A stretch of DNA of 64,000 nt from JBMOKT01 sp049323895 (GTDB lineage: Bacteria > Bacillota > Peptococcia > Peptococcales > BICA1-8), in NCBI GenBank assembly GCA_049323895.1, contig JBMOKT010000023.1, positions 124,001 through 188,000 of the forward strand. The letters are read 5' to 3'. The notes under the pieces are model-generated. The model was not told the DNA's origin. It ran no database searches and saw nothing but the letters and a program-made list of their open reading frames with translations. The translations under genes were made by a program, and so were the position numbers. Below, piece by piece: positions 35,691 through 44,582 of this stretch (its first letter is position 1; each line of letters starts with the position of its first letter).

Positions 35691-35856
35691 AGTTTTCCCT
35701 CCATAGGCTTGTCAAGATTAGTTTAATGCAAATCAGGGTTCCTGATACTGGAGAAATTTACATGCCAGAATTCCATTAATCCCCTTGAAACTTTTTTTAA
35801 TTAATATGTCTAATTATGTGTAACAAATATACTAAACAACATGGAGGAATGACGTA

Positions 35857-35956
35857 ATGAAAAGAGAATTTTTCAGGTCAATACACTTTAAAAGCTTATT
35901 TTAATGGTTTGAATGGAGTTGAGACCCCTGCAGCTTCAATAAAGGTAAAATTATAG
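35857..35956 (+). pseudogene. Short reading frame broken in a T5 run
   Basis: GGAGG stands 9 nt before ATG 35857. The frame MKREFF stops early, but removing one T from the run at about 35870-35874 gives a 31-aa product ending GLNGVETPAASIKVKL. A terminator follows at once. The protein is unrecognised. Possible small gene with an indel. Confidence 0.35.
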
Positions 35957-35965
35957 CTTAGATAA

Positions 35966-35995
35966 ACAACCCGGTCCTAAAAAGAGCCGGGTTGT
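35966..35995 (+). terminator. Stem-loop after the short frame
   Basis: ACAACCCGG / CCGGGTTGT, 9 bp perfect, loop TCCTAAAAAGAG, followed by TATGT. Typical position for a terminator though the T-run is poor. Confidence 0.6.
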
Positions 35996-36084
35996 TATGT
36001 ATGGCATAAATTTCTTATAAAAATATTTTTTTTGGATTTGGGAACAATAAAATTGGATAAATATACGAAAGGAATGGTATAAGG

Positions 36085-36210
36085 ATGAGTGATAAGGTCT
36101 GTATGAAATGTGAAGCCGATAGTAAAGACCGACCCTTAGTTATAATCGAGGAAAAGGGTGAGGAAAAAAGGGTATGTGTAAAATGCCTGCCTGTTTTAAT
36201 TCATGGCTAG
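36085..36210 (+). CDS. Small two-CxxC zinc-ribbon-like protein (41 aa)
   Basis: ATG 36085 begins MSDKVCMKCEADSK and ends RVCVKCLPVLIHG. Two CxxC knuckles (C6/C9 and C32/C35) are separated by an acidic, charged linker, consistent with a tiny metal-binding ribbon. AAAGGAATG precedes the start, and a strong terminator follows 18 nt after the stop. I do not recognise the family. Confidence 0.6.
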   Translation: MSDKVCMKCEADSKDRPLVIIEEKGEEKRVCVKCLPVLIHG

Positions 36211-36228
36211 GGCAGGGTAAATTGTATA

Positions 36229-36274
36229 TTAAATATTTGAGCGACTGTAAAAAGACAGTCGCTCAAATATTTAA
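36229..36274. terminator. Strong bidirectional terminator
   Basis: Perfect 20-bp inverted repeat (TTAAATATTTGAGCGACTGT and its complement) around a 6-nt loop, between the convergent 41-aa gene and the amidohydrolase gene. Confidence 0.9.
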
Positions 36275-36287
36275 GGTTAATTAATTT

Positions 36288-37133
36288 TTATATTATGTTT
36301 TTCATTTTTGGAAATAAGGCGAGAGCATTCTTATAAAAAACAAATTGATGATATTCTTCAGGTATCAGATGTTTAATAAAGTCGATATATGGGGCAATAG
36401 GTACAAGGGGCCAGTCAGACCCAAATAGAATCTTGTCATATCTATTAGCATATACCAGTCCCTGTTGTATAAACTGGGTATATAACCTGGTATCTTTCAT
36501 TTTAGTTATTTGTTCTCTGTTCCCGGCAATAAGTCCAGACACATCGGCAAAAACATTTGGGTTTTTTAGTATTAATTCAGCTGTATCCATCACCCAGGGT
36601 ACCCCTAAGTGGCAAATAATGAAATTAATCTCTTGATGTTTTACAGCTAACTCATCTATTGTCAAAGGATGGGAATATTTTAAAAGCCCATGTGACCATT
36701 GAGTATCTCCACAATGTATAGCAACTGGTACATTATATTTTTTAGCTAATTCATATATAGGTTCATAAACCGGGTCATAGACATAATAATGGAAATAACC
36801 AGCATAAATTTTAATACCTGTAACATGGCTTTTTGCCAATTCCTTTTCATACCTGTCCAATAAGGTCTTGTCCTCCTCCAATTGGACAGGATTTATTCCT
36901 AGACACGAAAGCAAGAAATCATTTCCATGATCCATGGAAAATTCATCGGGAACCGTGGCAAGATAGTTGTTATCCTGATCTGGTGCAGTCATAACAACCC
37001 CTGCAACTACATTTCCTTGGGAAAATTCCTTTTTCAGTCCTGCAAAACTGTAATCAACTTGGGAAATTTCACGGGAAGTTTTTCTTAAACCCTCGCGGTC
37101 AGAGAAGTGAAGATGGGCATCGATTACTTTCAT
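36288..37133 (-). CDS. Amidohydrolase-family metal-dependent hydrolase
   Basis: About 281 aa, TIM-barrel amidohydrolase 2 family. It has the N-terminal DAHLHF metal site, VAIHCGDTQWSHG, FIICHLGVPWVMD and the C-terminal LFGSDWPLVP. These proteins decarboxylate or hydrolyse small aromatic or carboxylated substrates; the substrate here is unknown. ATG at 37133 is chosen because AAAGGA precedes it by 7 nt. Confidence 0.8.
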   Translation of the reverse strand: MKVIDAHLHFSDREGLRKTSREISQVDYSFAGLKKEFSQGNVVAGVVMTAPDQDNNYLATVPDEFSMDHGNDFLLSCLGINPVQLEEDKTLLDRYEKELAKSHVTGIKIYAGYFHYYVYDPVYEPIYELAKKYNVPVAIHCGDTQWSHGLLKYSHPLTIDELAVKHQEINFIICHLGVPWVMDTAELILKNPNVFADVSGLIAGNREQITKMKDTRLYTQFIQQGLVYANRYDKILFGSDWPLVPIAPYIDFIKHLIPEEYHQFVFYKNALALFPKMKNII

Positions 37134-37204
37134 AAAGCATCCTTTCATACTATCCTTATTCTACAAATTAATTATATCCTATTTTAAACTTTGGTATTAA
37201 TTAT

Positions 37205-38200
37205 TTATAACTTTTTATTGCATGTATCATGCCAATATCTTGCCCTAGCCCAATCAAAGCTCGGTTTAGTTAATTGAGTTTGAGAAATTAAATCCTCTGA
37301 GGCCCAAAATTTATTTATCCAGTATAAGCTTTCTGTGAGATCATAATTTTGTGCAAGTGAAATGAGATATGGGATTTCTTTATAATTATCAAGGGCTATA
37401 GTTTTATTTAACTGGGGATTGAGTCGATAAAACCTATCTTTTAATATTTGATAACTAAAGTATGAGTCTGCTTCTACAGACCCTTCAAACATTATTGTTT
37501 CCAAGGGCATCGGAGTACTGGTATTCAACAGCCATTGGAGCAACCCCCATTTTGTAGTATCCCCGGTAAGCTTATGGGGATTATAACCAGTACCAATGGA
37601 AAGCAAACATATCTCATCACATATTTTATTGGCATAGTATGGGTCAGAAGCCAAGGATATTGCTGCCACCGCAGGATTGTTGGCAATTAATCCTCCATCT
37701 ATATGCTGGTTATAGGATGGAAAATAGATTGGTGCTGCACTACTGGAAAGGGCTGCATCAATGACTAACACATCTTTATTATTGGAATCAGGAAAATTAT
37801 TAAAGAATATTGGGGTCCATCTCTTCAAATTTGAGCCGTTGACCCTGAAAGAGGGTATAATTACATACTTTTTTAGGTCTTTCAGTCTCAGGTCCTGAGG
37901 AAATACTTTCAATAATAATTCCCTTAGTCTTCTATTGCTGTATTTGGGACGTATTAAACCACAGCTTTTTGCTGAAAAGATTAACCTGCCATTTTCCAAA
38001 GAATATAAATCAGTTATTTTTTCAATAGATAAACCATAAGCTAAGCCTAAAGCAATAAAGGAACCAGTAGAGGTACCGGCAAAAAGTTCAGTTTCCTTTA
38101 TTAAGTGGGGATATTTTTCATCAAGTCTTTTTAAGAGTGTAGCGGTCAATGCTCCCCTGACCCCACCGCCATCAAATGTTATTACTCTAAATTTACCCAT
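37205..38200 (-). CDS. Patatin-like phospholipase
   Basis: 331-aa patatin-fold acyl hydrolase. The oxyanion loop DGGGVRG (10-16), nucleophile elbow GTSTG (S44) and catalytic aspartate in HIDGGLIANNP give the Ser-Asp dyad. ATG 38200 with GGTGAG 7 nt upstream is preferred to a longer reading from 38272, which adds an unrelated tail. No signal peptide is seen, so it probably acts inside the cell on lipids. Confidence 0.85.
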   Translation of the reverse strand: MGKFRVITFDGGGVRGALTATLLKRLDEKYPHLIKETELFAGTSTGSFIALGLAYGLSIEKITDLYSLENGRLIFSAKSCGLIRPKYSNRRLRELLLKVFPQDLRLKDLKKYVIIPSFRVNGSNLKRWTPIFFNNFPDSNNKDVLVIDAALSSSAAPIYFPSYNQHIDGGLIANNPAVAAISLASDPYYANKICDEICLLSIGTGYNPHKLTGDTTKWGLLQWLLNTSTPMPLETIMFEGSVEADSYFSYQILKDRFYRLNPQLNKTIALDNYKEIPYLISLAQNYDLTESLYWINKFWASEDLISQTQLTKPSFDWARARYWHDTCNKKL

Positions 38201-38276
38201 TATATAACTCACCAAAACATTTACTATCTCGTATATAATATGTATAGCCGATGGATTGGTGACAACGTTCAACTAG

Positions 38277-38813
38277 CTATTCAACCAGTAAAAATGCATA
38301 TCTGTTCATGGTTTCCTTATAGTCTTTTAGTACTTGGACAGGATAACCTACCTTACGGACGGCATCATAAACATCTATGCCTAGAGCATCAGGACCCGGT
38401 CGAGAAATCTTGGGATTTTTGCACTCTAAGCGGCTGGAAACACATGTCCCGCAATAACCGCAAGACTCAAAAGGAATCATAAAAGCCTTTTGGTATCCGG
38501 ACAAAAATACCTCCCTTTCCAGCTTTATTAAATCATAGTTTACCTCCCGACCCCAGGGTTTGCGGTCATCGGGATGATCAACTGCTTTAGCAAAATGGAA
38601 AATGACTACATCTTTATACTCGGAAATAAACTCTCGGCATTCCTCAATAGATGGTACATGGGGAGGGCAAGTAATTTTTTTACCATAACCAGGACAGCCA
38701 AACTGGCACTTAAAACGAACCCAGTGGGAAACCTTAATATCACTAGCCTTAATCCATTTGAAATCATTGTAACCATGCTCTTTGAACAGAGCTTCTAGTT
38801 TAGAATTGTCCAT
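38277..38813 (-). CDS. DUF2284 cysteine-rich metal-binding protein
   Basis: 178 aa. Cysteine clusters: FKCQFGCPGYGKKITCPPH near residues 34-51 and SCGYCGTC with CKNP near 118-133. These fit a DUF2284 protein, probably binding an Fe-S cluster. The function is not known. GAGGAG precedes the ATG. It lies upstream of the patatin gene on the same strand, 76 nt from its start. Confidence 0.8.
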   Translation of the reverse strand: MDNSKLEALFKEHGYNDFKWIKASDIKVSHWVRFKCQFGCPGYGKKITCPPHVPSIEECREFISEYKDVVIFHFAKAVDHPDDRKPWGREVNYDLIKLEREVFLSGYQKAFMIPFESCGYCGTCVSSRLECKNPKISRPGPDALGIDVYDAVRKVGYPVQVLKDYKETMNRYAFLLVE

Positions 38814-38885
38814 AAAAACCTCATCTCCTCTAATATTTTAAGTTAATTGTACTTTTTTTAAGGAGATTTTAACAGACAAAAATAA

Positions 38886-39650
38886 ATGCGAAAAAGCAGG
38901 GTTTTGTTTATAGAAAATTTGGAAAGGGGTCTGATTTATATTCATAAACTTTATGTTTATCCAATGTGGCAAAATTTTCATGAAGATGAAGTAGTAAATT
39001 CTGCAGCGGTAGTCATAGATGTTTTCCGGGCTTCAAACACTATCATAAGCGCCTTAGGAAATGGTGCCAAGGAGATAATCCCTGTAGCAGAAATTAATTT
39101 GGCTCAGGATTTAAAAGAAAAGCACCCGGAGTACCTGTTGGGAGGAGAAAGAAATTCTTTAAAAATTGAAGGCTTTGACTTAGGTAACTCACCCCTGGAA
39201 TACACACAAATTAAAGTAAATAATAAAACTGTAATTTTAGCCACTTCTAATGGCAGTAAGGCCCTAAAGAAGGTAGACAAAGCAGATATCGTCCTGATTG
39301 CATCCTTTGCAAACATAAAGGCTATTGTTAAAAAACTGAAAGAATTGGAAAAAGATATACATATAGTATGTGCAGGAACTTTAGGTACACCTTCCTTGGA
39401 AGATACTTTAGCAGCGGGTAAAATAGTAGATGAATTAATGAATATAACTGACTTTAACCTCAATGACTATGCATATCTTACCCTTGGCAGTTACCATAAT
39501 TACAAATTTTCGATATATAACACCCTTTTAAAAAGTCGAAATGGTTTACGACTGCAAGAATTGGGCAAAATGGCAGACATAAGACACTGTTCCCAGGTAG
39601 ATACCACTGAGTTAATTCCTATATACATAGAGAACAAAATAACTTTATAA
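38886..39650 (+). CDS. comB: 2-Phosphosulfolactate phosphatase (ComB family)
   Basis: 254 aa. Family motifs: AVVIDVFRASNTIISALGNG, LLGGERNSLKIEGFDLGNSP, VILATSNGSKAL and CAGTLGTPSLEDTLAAG. The enzyme removes phosphate from 2-phosphosulfolactate to give sulfolactate. The start is uncertain. ATG 38886 has AAGGAG too far upstream (19 nt), while AAAGGGG lies just before an unusual ATT near 38936, close to where the family usually begins. Convergent with comA. Confidence 0.85.
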   Translation: MRKSRVLFIENLERGLIYIHKLYVYPMWQNFHEDEVVNSAAVVIDVFRASNTIISALGNGAKEIIPVAEINLAQDLKEKHPEYLLGGERNSLKIEGFDLGNSPLEYTQIKVNNKTVILATSNGSKALKKVDKADIVLIASFANIKAIVKKLKELEKDIHIVCAGTLGTPSLEDTLAAGKIVDELMNITDFNLNDYAYLTLGSYHNYKFSIYNTLLKSRNGLRLQELGKMADIRHCSQVDTTELIPIYIENKITL

Positions 39651-39652
39651 TT

Positions 39653-39688
39653 AAAAGGGCTCTACCATTTATAAGATAGAGCCCTTTT
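39653..39688. terminator. Bidirectional terminator between comB and comA
   Basis: AAAAGGGCTCTA / TAGAGCCCTTTT, a perfect 12-bp stem with flanking A and T runs, immediately before the comA stop. Confidence 0.9.
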
Positions 39689-39689
39689 A

Positions 39690-40592
39690 TCATCTTAAAT
39701 TCCAGGCGGCTACTAATTTTCTTAGAACCGGTGGAAGTTCCTGTTCTTTTGTGTTTTCATAGGAAATAACCAGATTAAAGGTATCTCCCCTAAGCCCAGT
39801 CCTTAAAGCTTCAAGGGCCAGGACTTCATTATAGGCGATATTGCCCATATTTACATCGGTACCAATTTTCACTATAAATTCTAACTGCTGGTTTGTAAGG
39901 GGTGCCTCCCATATTATATCGTCCACATTAACTATTTTATTGGCAAACTGGTCAAATTTGTTTTCAATGAGTTTTCCATTTTCGTCATAAAGTCCAATTC
40001 CTTTTCCGCTTTCGCGACCTTCCATAATAACTTTATATGCTCCACATTCCAAATCTTGTTGCACCTGTTCATACAGACTTTCAATAGAAACTTTTGCTCT
40101 TTTATCCTTTTTGCCAACCTCCGTTAATACTCTTAATCCCCTATCTAAGGACATAGCAACTAAATCTCTTCTTTCCTTTGGATTTAAGGTAATCGTTCCA
40201 TCTGAAACCTCTACAAAGTTAAAACCCAACTTTTTTACCCTATCCAAAAAATGGGCTGCCCTTTTTTGGTAATAGGCTACTTCCAAAAAAGTACCCCCAG
40301 GATAAATTTCTACATTGTAGCTTTTTACCAAATCAATTTTCTCCTGCAACAGCTTTTGTGAATAAAAGGCTGCCGTACCAAAACCTAGTTTTAAAAAATC
40401 AATATAGTCAGCCCCTATTTCTAATAAATCCCTAGTTTCCTGAATGCCTAATCCTTTGTCAATAACCATTGTTAAACCCTTATTGCGAGGTTTTGTAGTC
40501 CGATTGCCAAGCGGCAATGTAATTATGTTATCCCATGCACCATTCTCTAACAGGAAAAACACCCCTCTCCCCTTTGTATCTTTTTTCTCCAT
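39690..40592 (-). CDS. comA: Phosphosulfolactate synthase (ComA family)
   Basis: About 290-300 aa. It adds sulfite to phosphoenolpyruvate to make 2-phosphosulfolactate. Motifs: DKGLGIQETRDLLEIGADYI, DFLKLGFGTA, YPGGTFLEVA, VSDGTI, MEGRESGKGIGLYD, IWEAPL and TDVNMGNIA. GTG about 40562 with GGGGAG just upstream is an alternative start. In Bacillus the homologues (YitC/YitD) make 3-sulfolactate in spores; in methanogens they lead to coenzyme M. Which applies here is unknown. Confidence 0.88.
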   Translation of the reverse strand: MEKKDTKGRGVFFLLENGAWDNIITLPLGNRTTKPRNKGLTMVIDKGLGIQETRDLLEIGADYIDFLKLGFGTAAFYSQKLLQEKIDLVKSYNVEIYPGGTFLEVAYYQKRAAHFLDRVKKLGFNFVEVSDGTITLNPKERRDLVAMSLDRGLRVLTEVGKKDKRAKVSIESLYEQVQQDLECGAYKVIMEGRESGKGIGLYDENGKLIENKFDQFANKIVNVDDIIWEAPLTNQQLEFIVKIGTDVNMGNIAYNEVLALEALRTGLRGDTFNLVISYENTKEQELPPVLRKLVAAWNLR

Positions 40593-40682
40593 TTAGAATA
40601 TGAATAAGGTAGAGAAAGGTGCAGTTTATGTAAAAGTTTTAACTATTATCCCTTAGAACATAACTATTTTTGTTAATAGTAA

Positions 40683-40712
40683 AGAGGCAATAAATTAATA
40701 TTGCCTCTCTTA
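40683..40712 (-). terminator. Terminator of the DUF362 gene
   Basis: AGAGGCAATA / TATTGCCTCT, 10 bp perfect with a 6-nt loop, 14 nt after the stop at 40726 on the minus strand. Confidence 0.75.
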
Positions 40713-40725
40713 AAACCATACTTTT

Positions 40726-41628
40726 TTATTCTTTCCGTAATATTTCTCTAAGTTCCTCCCCATATTTCTTACTCTTTACATCTTCTGTTATAAATTCAAT
40801 TTCCTCCGCCGAACCTGCACCCAGTCCCAGTTGAACTGCCCTTTTAATCTGGTCCTGTTCAAAAATAGGTGTATTCATAATTAAATTGTTGGAACCCATT
40901 TTCTTTAAAACAGCCAAACCTGCTGCATCCAAAGCTATCCTATCCTTACTGGCTAATATTACTTTGGACTGCTTAAGGGTACCGGTAGCAGGTCCTCCTG
41001 CAGTAAATGCTTCCACTCCGTCCATTACAGTTACATCAGGGGTGTATGCAGCATTTATCTCTGCGATCATTTCTCCCATATTAAAGGAGGCATGAAGTTC
41101 GGGCATATAGGGGAATCCTCGGCGGGGAACAAGTCCAACAGCCAGCTTGAGGCTCATGGTAAAGACTCCTCCAAACCCATGGGTTTTTAAACAACAGGTA
41201 TTAACAATTGCCTCCGCTTCTTTGACTAATTTAGGAATTATAAATCCATTTTTCCAATGCAAACCTTCCTGGTTAAAATGTATATAATCCTCCTGGGTTA
41301 ATTCATCAAAATTTACTATTTTGAAACCTAATTCTTCCTGTAAATGATATATGCCTTTTTCCTTAAGTACATCATCGGTTAGGGGTGGACCACTACGCTC
41401 ACCTAAAGTAAGTTCTTTTGCCTCTTTTTCTTTTAGCCATTGGAAAATTGCAGTTAGGGTATCATTATGGGTCGAGGCTGGTGCTGGATCAGCCGTATTA
41501 AAATTTGGTTTTACTAGAACACTTTTGCCTCTGAAGTCAAGTCCCTCCACCATTTCCAAGACCCGGTGAACACCTTCTGCTCTGTTATCGGTGGCTATAA
41601 GATATATCTTTGAAATATCACCCTTCAT
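40726..41628 (-). CDS. DUF362-family protein
   Basis: 300 aa. Hallmarks: VLVKPNFNTADPAPASTHND at the N-terminus, INxxx-like VNTCCLKTHGFGGVFTMSLK and VTVMDGVEAFTAGGPATGT. DUF362 proteins are common in anaerobes, often as Fe-S or uncharacterised redox proteins. This copy lacks the ferredoxin tail found in some. AGGGGT precedes the ATG. No operon partner is obvious. Confidence 0.8.
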   Translation of the reverse strand: MKGDISKIYLIATDNRAEGVHRVLEMVEGLDFRGKSVLVKPNFNTADPAPASTHNDTLTAIFQWLKEKEAKELTLGERSGPPLTDDVLKEKGIYHLQEELGFKIVNFDELTQEDYIHFNQEGLHWKNGFIIPKLVKEAEAIVNTCCLKTHGFGGVFTMSLKLAVGLVPRRGFPYMPELHASFNMGEMIAEINAAYTPDVTVMDGVEAFTAGGPATGTLKQSKVILASKDRIALDAAGLAVLKKMGSNNLIMNTPIFEQDQIKRAVQLGLGAGSAEEIEFITEDVKSKKYGEELREILRKE

Positions 41629-41880
41629 TTTTTTACCCCTTCCCTTATTTTAAAAATATATTTATATTAATTTATGAATATGTTTCAGTAGTTAAAGCTA
41701 AAAATCCTTCTTTTTATGGGAGAAAATAACTATGTCAGGTTAAGCATTGTGTTATTAATATATTAAAAATTTTTATATGCTAAAAAAGGGGTTTGTAAGA
41801 ATTTGTCGTATTGTGTATGATGTTCTCTAAATTCCAAGGTATGAATTATCAAGAAAATATTTCTTCAAGGGGTTAATCAT

Positions 41881-42879
41881 ATGGAGACATTGCTAAACCT
41901 GAATATTACATTAGGTAGTGAGGTGAAAGGAGCTATACAAAAATTAATAGATTCCTTGCCCTTTTATGTTCTCTTAGTGGACAAAGACCATACCATCTTA
42001 CTTGCCAACCAAGCTGTCTTTACCCAACTGAACAAAGATCCTCGGAACCTAATCGGATCATATTGTCCAAAAGCTATCCACAATGCCGATGGTCCTATCC
42101 CTGAATGCCCCCTAGAAGATTCTGTTAAAAAAGGCTGTACTATAGAAAACGAATACTATGATGTTAACTATAATAAATGGCTTCTATCTTCAATTTATCC
42201 TACCTCCATCAAAACTCCGGATGGAAAAACTGTCTATCTTCATTTTACAAAAGATATAACAGAAAAAAAGGAAGCCCAGCGAAAGCTGGAAGAAAGTATA
42301 ATAAAACTAAATCAAATAACAAATTCGATAATTAAAACATTAACTCTTACTGTAGAAAAAAGGGATCCATATACTGCTGGACACCAATTAAGGGTTAGTA
42401 AGCTAGGCGTTGAAATTGCCGGCGAATTAGGACTATCCTCAGAAGAAGTTGAGTGTATTCGCATCGCAGGATTACTGCATGACATAGGAAAAATAGCTGT
42501 ACCGATAGAAATATTAAGTAAACCCGGGAGAATAAGTTCCCATGAGTATAGTATAATTAAGGAGCACCCAATAGTAGGTTATGAAATAATTAGGGAAATT
42601 GACTTCCCCGGCTCCGTTAGTGAAACCGTTCTGCAACATCATGAAAAAATAAATGGTTCTGGTTACCCCTATGGGTTAACAGGAAAAGCAATCCATATAG
42701 GAGCTAAAATCATCTGCGTGGCAGATGTGTTTGAGGCAATGGTTTCCCACAGACCATATCGACAGGCGCTCCCCAAGGAAACCGCTATGAAGGAACTGCA
42801 AAAAAACAAAGGTATACTCTATGACGAGGATGTAGTTAACAAATGTTTAACTGTTTTACATAAAGGATTTTCTTTTTAG
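41881..42879 (+). CDS. PAS-HD-GYP phosphodiesterase
   Basis: 332 aa. An N-terminal PAS domain (about 20-128; DSLPFYVLLVDKDHTILLAN) contains a Cys-rich loop (YCPK...PECPLED), possibly a cofactor or redox site. A short coiled coil (KEAQRKLEESIIKLNQ) leads to HD-GYP: H200-D201 (GLLHDIGK) and HHEKINGSGYP (253-263). It probably hydrolyses c-di-GMP in response to a cytosolic signal. It precedes the EamA gene by 32 nt on the same strand. Confidence 0.88.
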   Translation: METLLNLNITLGSEVKGAIQKLIDSLPFYVLLVDKDHTILLANQAVFTQLNKDPRNLIGSYCPKAIHNADGPIPECPLEDSVKKGCTIENEYYDVNYNKWLLSSIYPTSIKTPDGKTVYLHFTKDITEKKEAQRKLEESIIKLNQITNSIIKTLTLTVEKRDPYTAGHQLRVSKLGVEIAGELGLSSEEVECIRIAGLLHDIGKIAVPIEILSKPGRISSHEYSIIKEHPIVGYEIIREIDFPGSVSETVLQHHEKINGSGYPYGLTGKAIHIGAKIICVADVFEAMVSHRPYRQALPKETAMKELQKNKGILYDEDVVNKCLTVLHKGFSF

Positions 42880-42911
42880 AAAGCATATAATAATTTTAAA
42901 TTTGGAGGGAT

Positions 42912-43790
42912 TTGGAACAAGTGCATATTCATGATAAAAGCATAGGTTCAGGTCTTGTTTTATTAGGAGCTATTCTTTGGGGAACTACGGGAACTTCTCA
43001 AGCACTTGCTCCAGAGGGAGCAAGCCCTCTGGCTATTGGTGCTGTCAGAGTGACAATCGGAGGGACTGCACTACTCCTTTTAGCATTTTTGCGAGGTTCA
43101 TTTGCAAATAATCAGCCTTGGCTTAAAAAACCCACTTTTTTTGCTGCACTAAGCATGGCTGCATACCAACCCTTCTTTTTTGCAGGGGTTAGTAAGACTG
43201 GTGTAGCTATAGGAACAGTAGTAACCATTGGTAGTTCACCTATTTTTGCCGGACTTTTAGCTTTTCTATTATTTAAGGAACGTCCAGGGCAGAGATGGGT
43301 AGCAGCTACTTTACTGGCTATTATAGGCTGCATTCTCCTTTTTGCTACCGATAACCTAGTCAGCATTAGCATATCCGGTATAGTAATGGCCCTTTGTGCC
43401 GGGTTTTCCTATGCCTCCTATGCTTTACTGAGTAAACAAATTCTAGAACACCATCCACCCGAAGCAGTTATTGCAGTAATTTTCTGTATAGGTTCAATAA
43501 TTCTGTCACCTCTTCTCTTTACACAAAAACTAAACTGGTTAATATCGAGCAGGGGTTTGGCTGTTGCCCTGTATCTTGGAATTGTGACTGCAGCGGCTGC
43601 TTATGTTCTCTTTTCCAAGGGATTGGCTAAAATTCCTGCAGCTAATGCCGTCACTTTGTCCCTTGCAGAACCACTTACGGCAGCTATCCTGGGAATTACC
43701 TTTTTAGGTGAAACATTAAGCTTTTCGGCATTGGGAGGAATTGCCCTTTTATTTAGTGGTTTGCTAATTATGACATTGGATAAAAAATGA
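42912..43790 (+). CDS. EamA/DMT-family transporter
   Basis: 292-aa membrane protein with about ten hydrophobic helices and two EamA repeats (repeat 1 from LVLLGAILWGTTGTSQA; repeat 2 from IVMALCAGFSYASYALLSKQ; final LAEPLTAAILGITFLGE). It probably exports metabolites or amino acids. Start TTG 42912 after TGGAGGG. Its stop codon lies inside a perfect 16-bp terminator stem. Confidence 0.85.
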   Translation: MEQVHIHDKSIGSGLVLLGAILWGTTGTSQALAPEGASPLAIGAVRVTIGGTALLLLAFLRGSFANNQPWLKKPTFFAALSMAAYQPFFFAGVSKTGVAIGTVVTIGSSPIFAGLLAFLLFKERPGQRWVAATLLAIIGCILLFATDNLVSISISGIVMALCAGFSYASYALLSKQILEHHPPEAVIAVIFCIGSIILSPLLFTQKLNWLISSRGLAVALYLGIVTAAAAYVLFSKGLAKIPAANAVTLSLAEPLTAAILGITFLGETLSFSALGGIALLFSGLLIMTLDKK

Positions 43791-43822
43791 AACTGGGCTG
43801 ATAAAACCCAGTTTCATTTTTT
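43782..43822. terminator. Bidirectional terminator overlapping the eamA stop
   Basis: AAAAAATGAAACTGGG / CCCAGTTTCATTTTTT, perfect 16-bp arms and a 9-nt loop between convergent genes. Confidence 0.92.
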
Positions 43823-43842
43823 ATCTAGACATTACTTAAATA

Positions 43843-44520
43843 TTATGCAAATTTCTCTTTATACAAATGTTTATCATAAGGAGCTTTACGCCCTGGACAA
43901 TTTTCTCGTGAACAGAGTTGGCAGTTTACGAAATTTACCTCTGTGGGGAATATTATTCCCGAAACTGATTTTATAGGATACATTAAAAATGTCTCCGAAA
44001 GCCTTATCCCAACCAACTCAGAGTTGCCTAACACTTTAAAAAGTTTTGATTGTTCCTGAATAGGCCAATCCTGTAGAGAACCGGGATTCATAGTAGAAGT
44101 ATTTCCCAGATAGCAATTTTCCTTAAAATGCTGAAAAAGCTCCTGCATTGCAACCCGTAGAGCCATTTCCTTGATTGTATCCGCCCAAAACCTTTCCAAC
44201 ATATCTTCTATTCCTTCTGACCATTCTTCTATTTCAACACCTGAAGTAGCAACATAAGGAAAAACCCTGTAAACATCGTTTAAATTAACCCGCAGTACTC
44301 TGCTTGTAAAGGTAGTACCATTAACAATAACAAAATTATCACCTTTTGCCTCGATAAAAGCCTCTCTATACATTGCCTTTGGTCTGGCAATACTTTGTGC
44401 TTCTGCAACTAACTTTGTTGCTTTTTCAGCATAATCAGGCTTATTACTTACGCGAATCAACTTTAAATATTTGTCTAAATCTATTTCAAAAGGTATTTTA
44501 TCCAAAATGACGGGATTCAT
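43843..44520 (-). CDS. MetH activation-domain-like protein, stand-alone
   Basis: About 225 aa, similar to the reactivation domain of B12-dependent methionine synthase but without the other MetH domains. Near the C-terminus it has a cysteine motif, CQLCSRENCPGRKAPYD. ATG 44520 is preferred because GGAGG precedes it by 7 nt; a reading from 44565 adds 15 residues over that site. It is the last gene of the methyltransferase run, 62 nt after a corrinoid-protein gene. A corrinoid repair or handling role is inference. Confidence 0.7.
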   Translation of the reverse strand: MNPVILDKIPFEIDLDKYLKLIRVSNKPDYAEKATKLVAEAQSIARPKAMYREAFIEAKGDNFVIVNGTTFTSRVLRVNLNDVYRVFPYVATSGVEIEEWSEGIEDMLERFWADTIKEMALRVAMQELFQHFKENCYLGNTSTMNPGSLQDWPIQEQSKLFKVLGNSELVGIRLSETFLMYPIKSVSGIIFPTEVNFVNCQLCSRENCPGRKAPYDKHLYKEKFA

Positions 44521-44582
44521 AGTAAATCCTCCTTCTTCAAGCTCTAGAATTACAAAGTTCAACAACGTCCTTTGATGCTACC

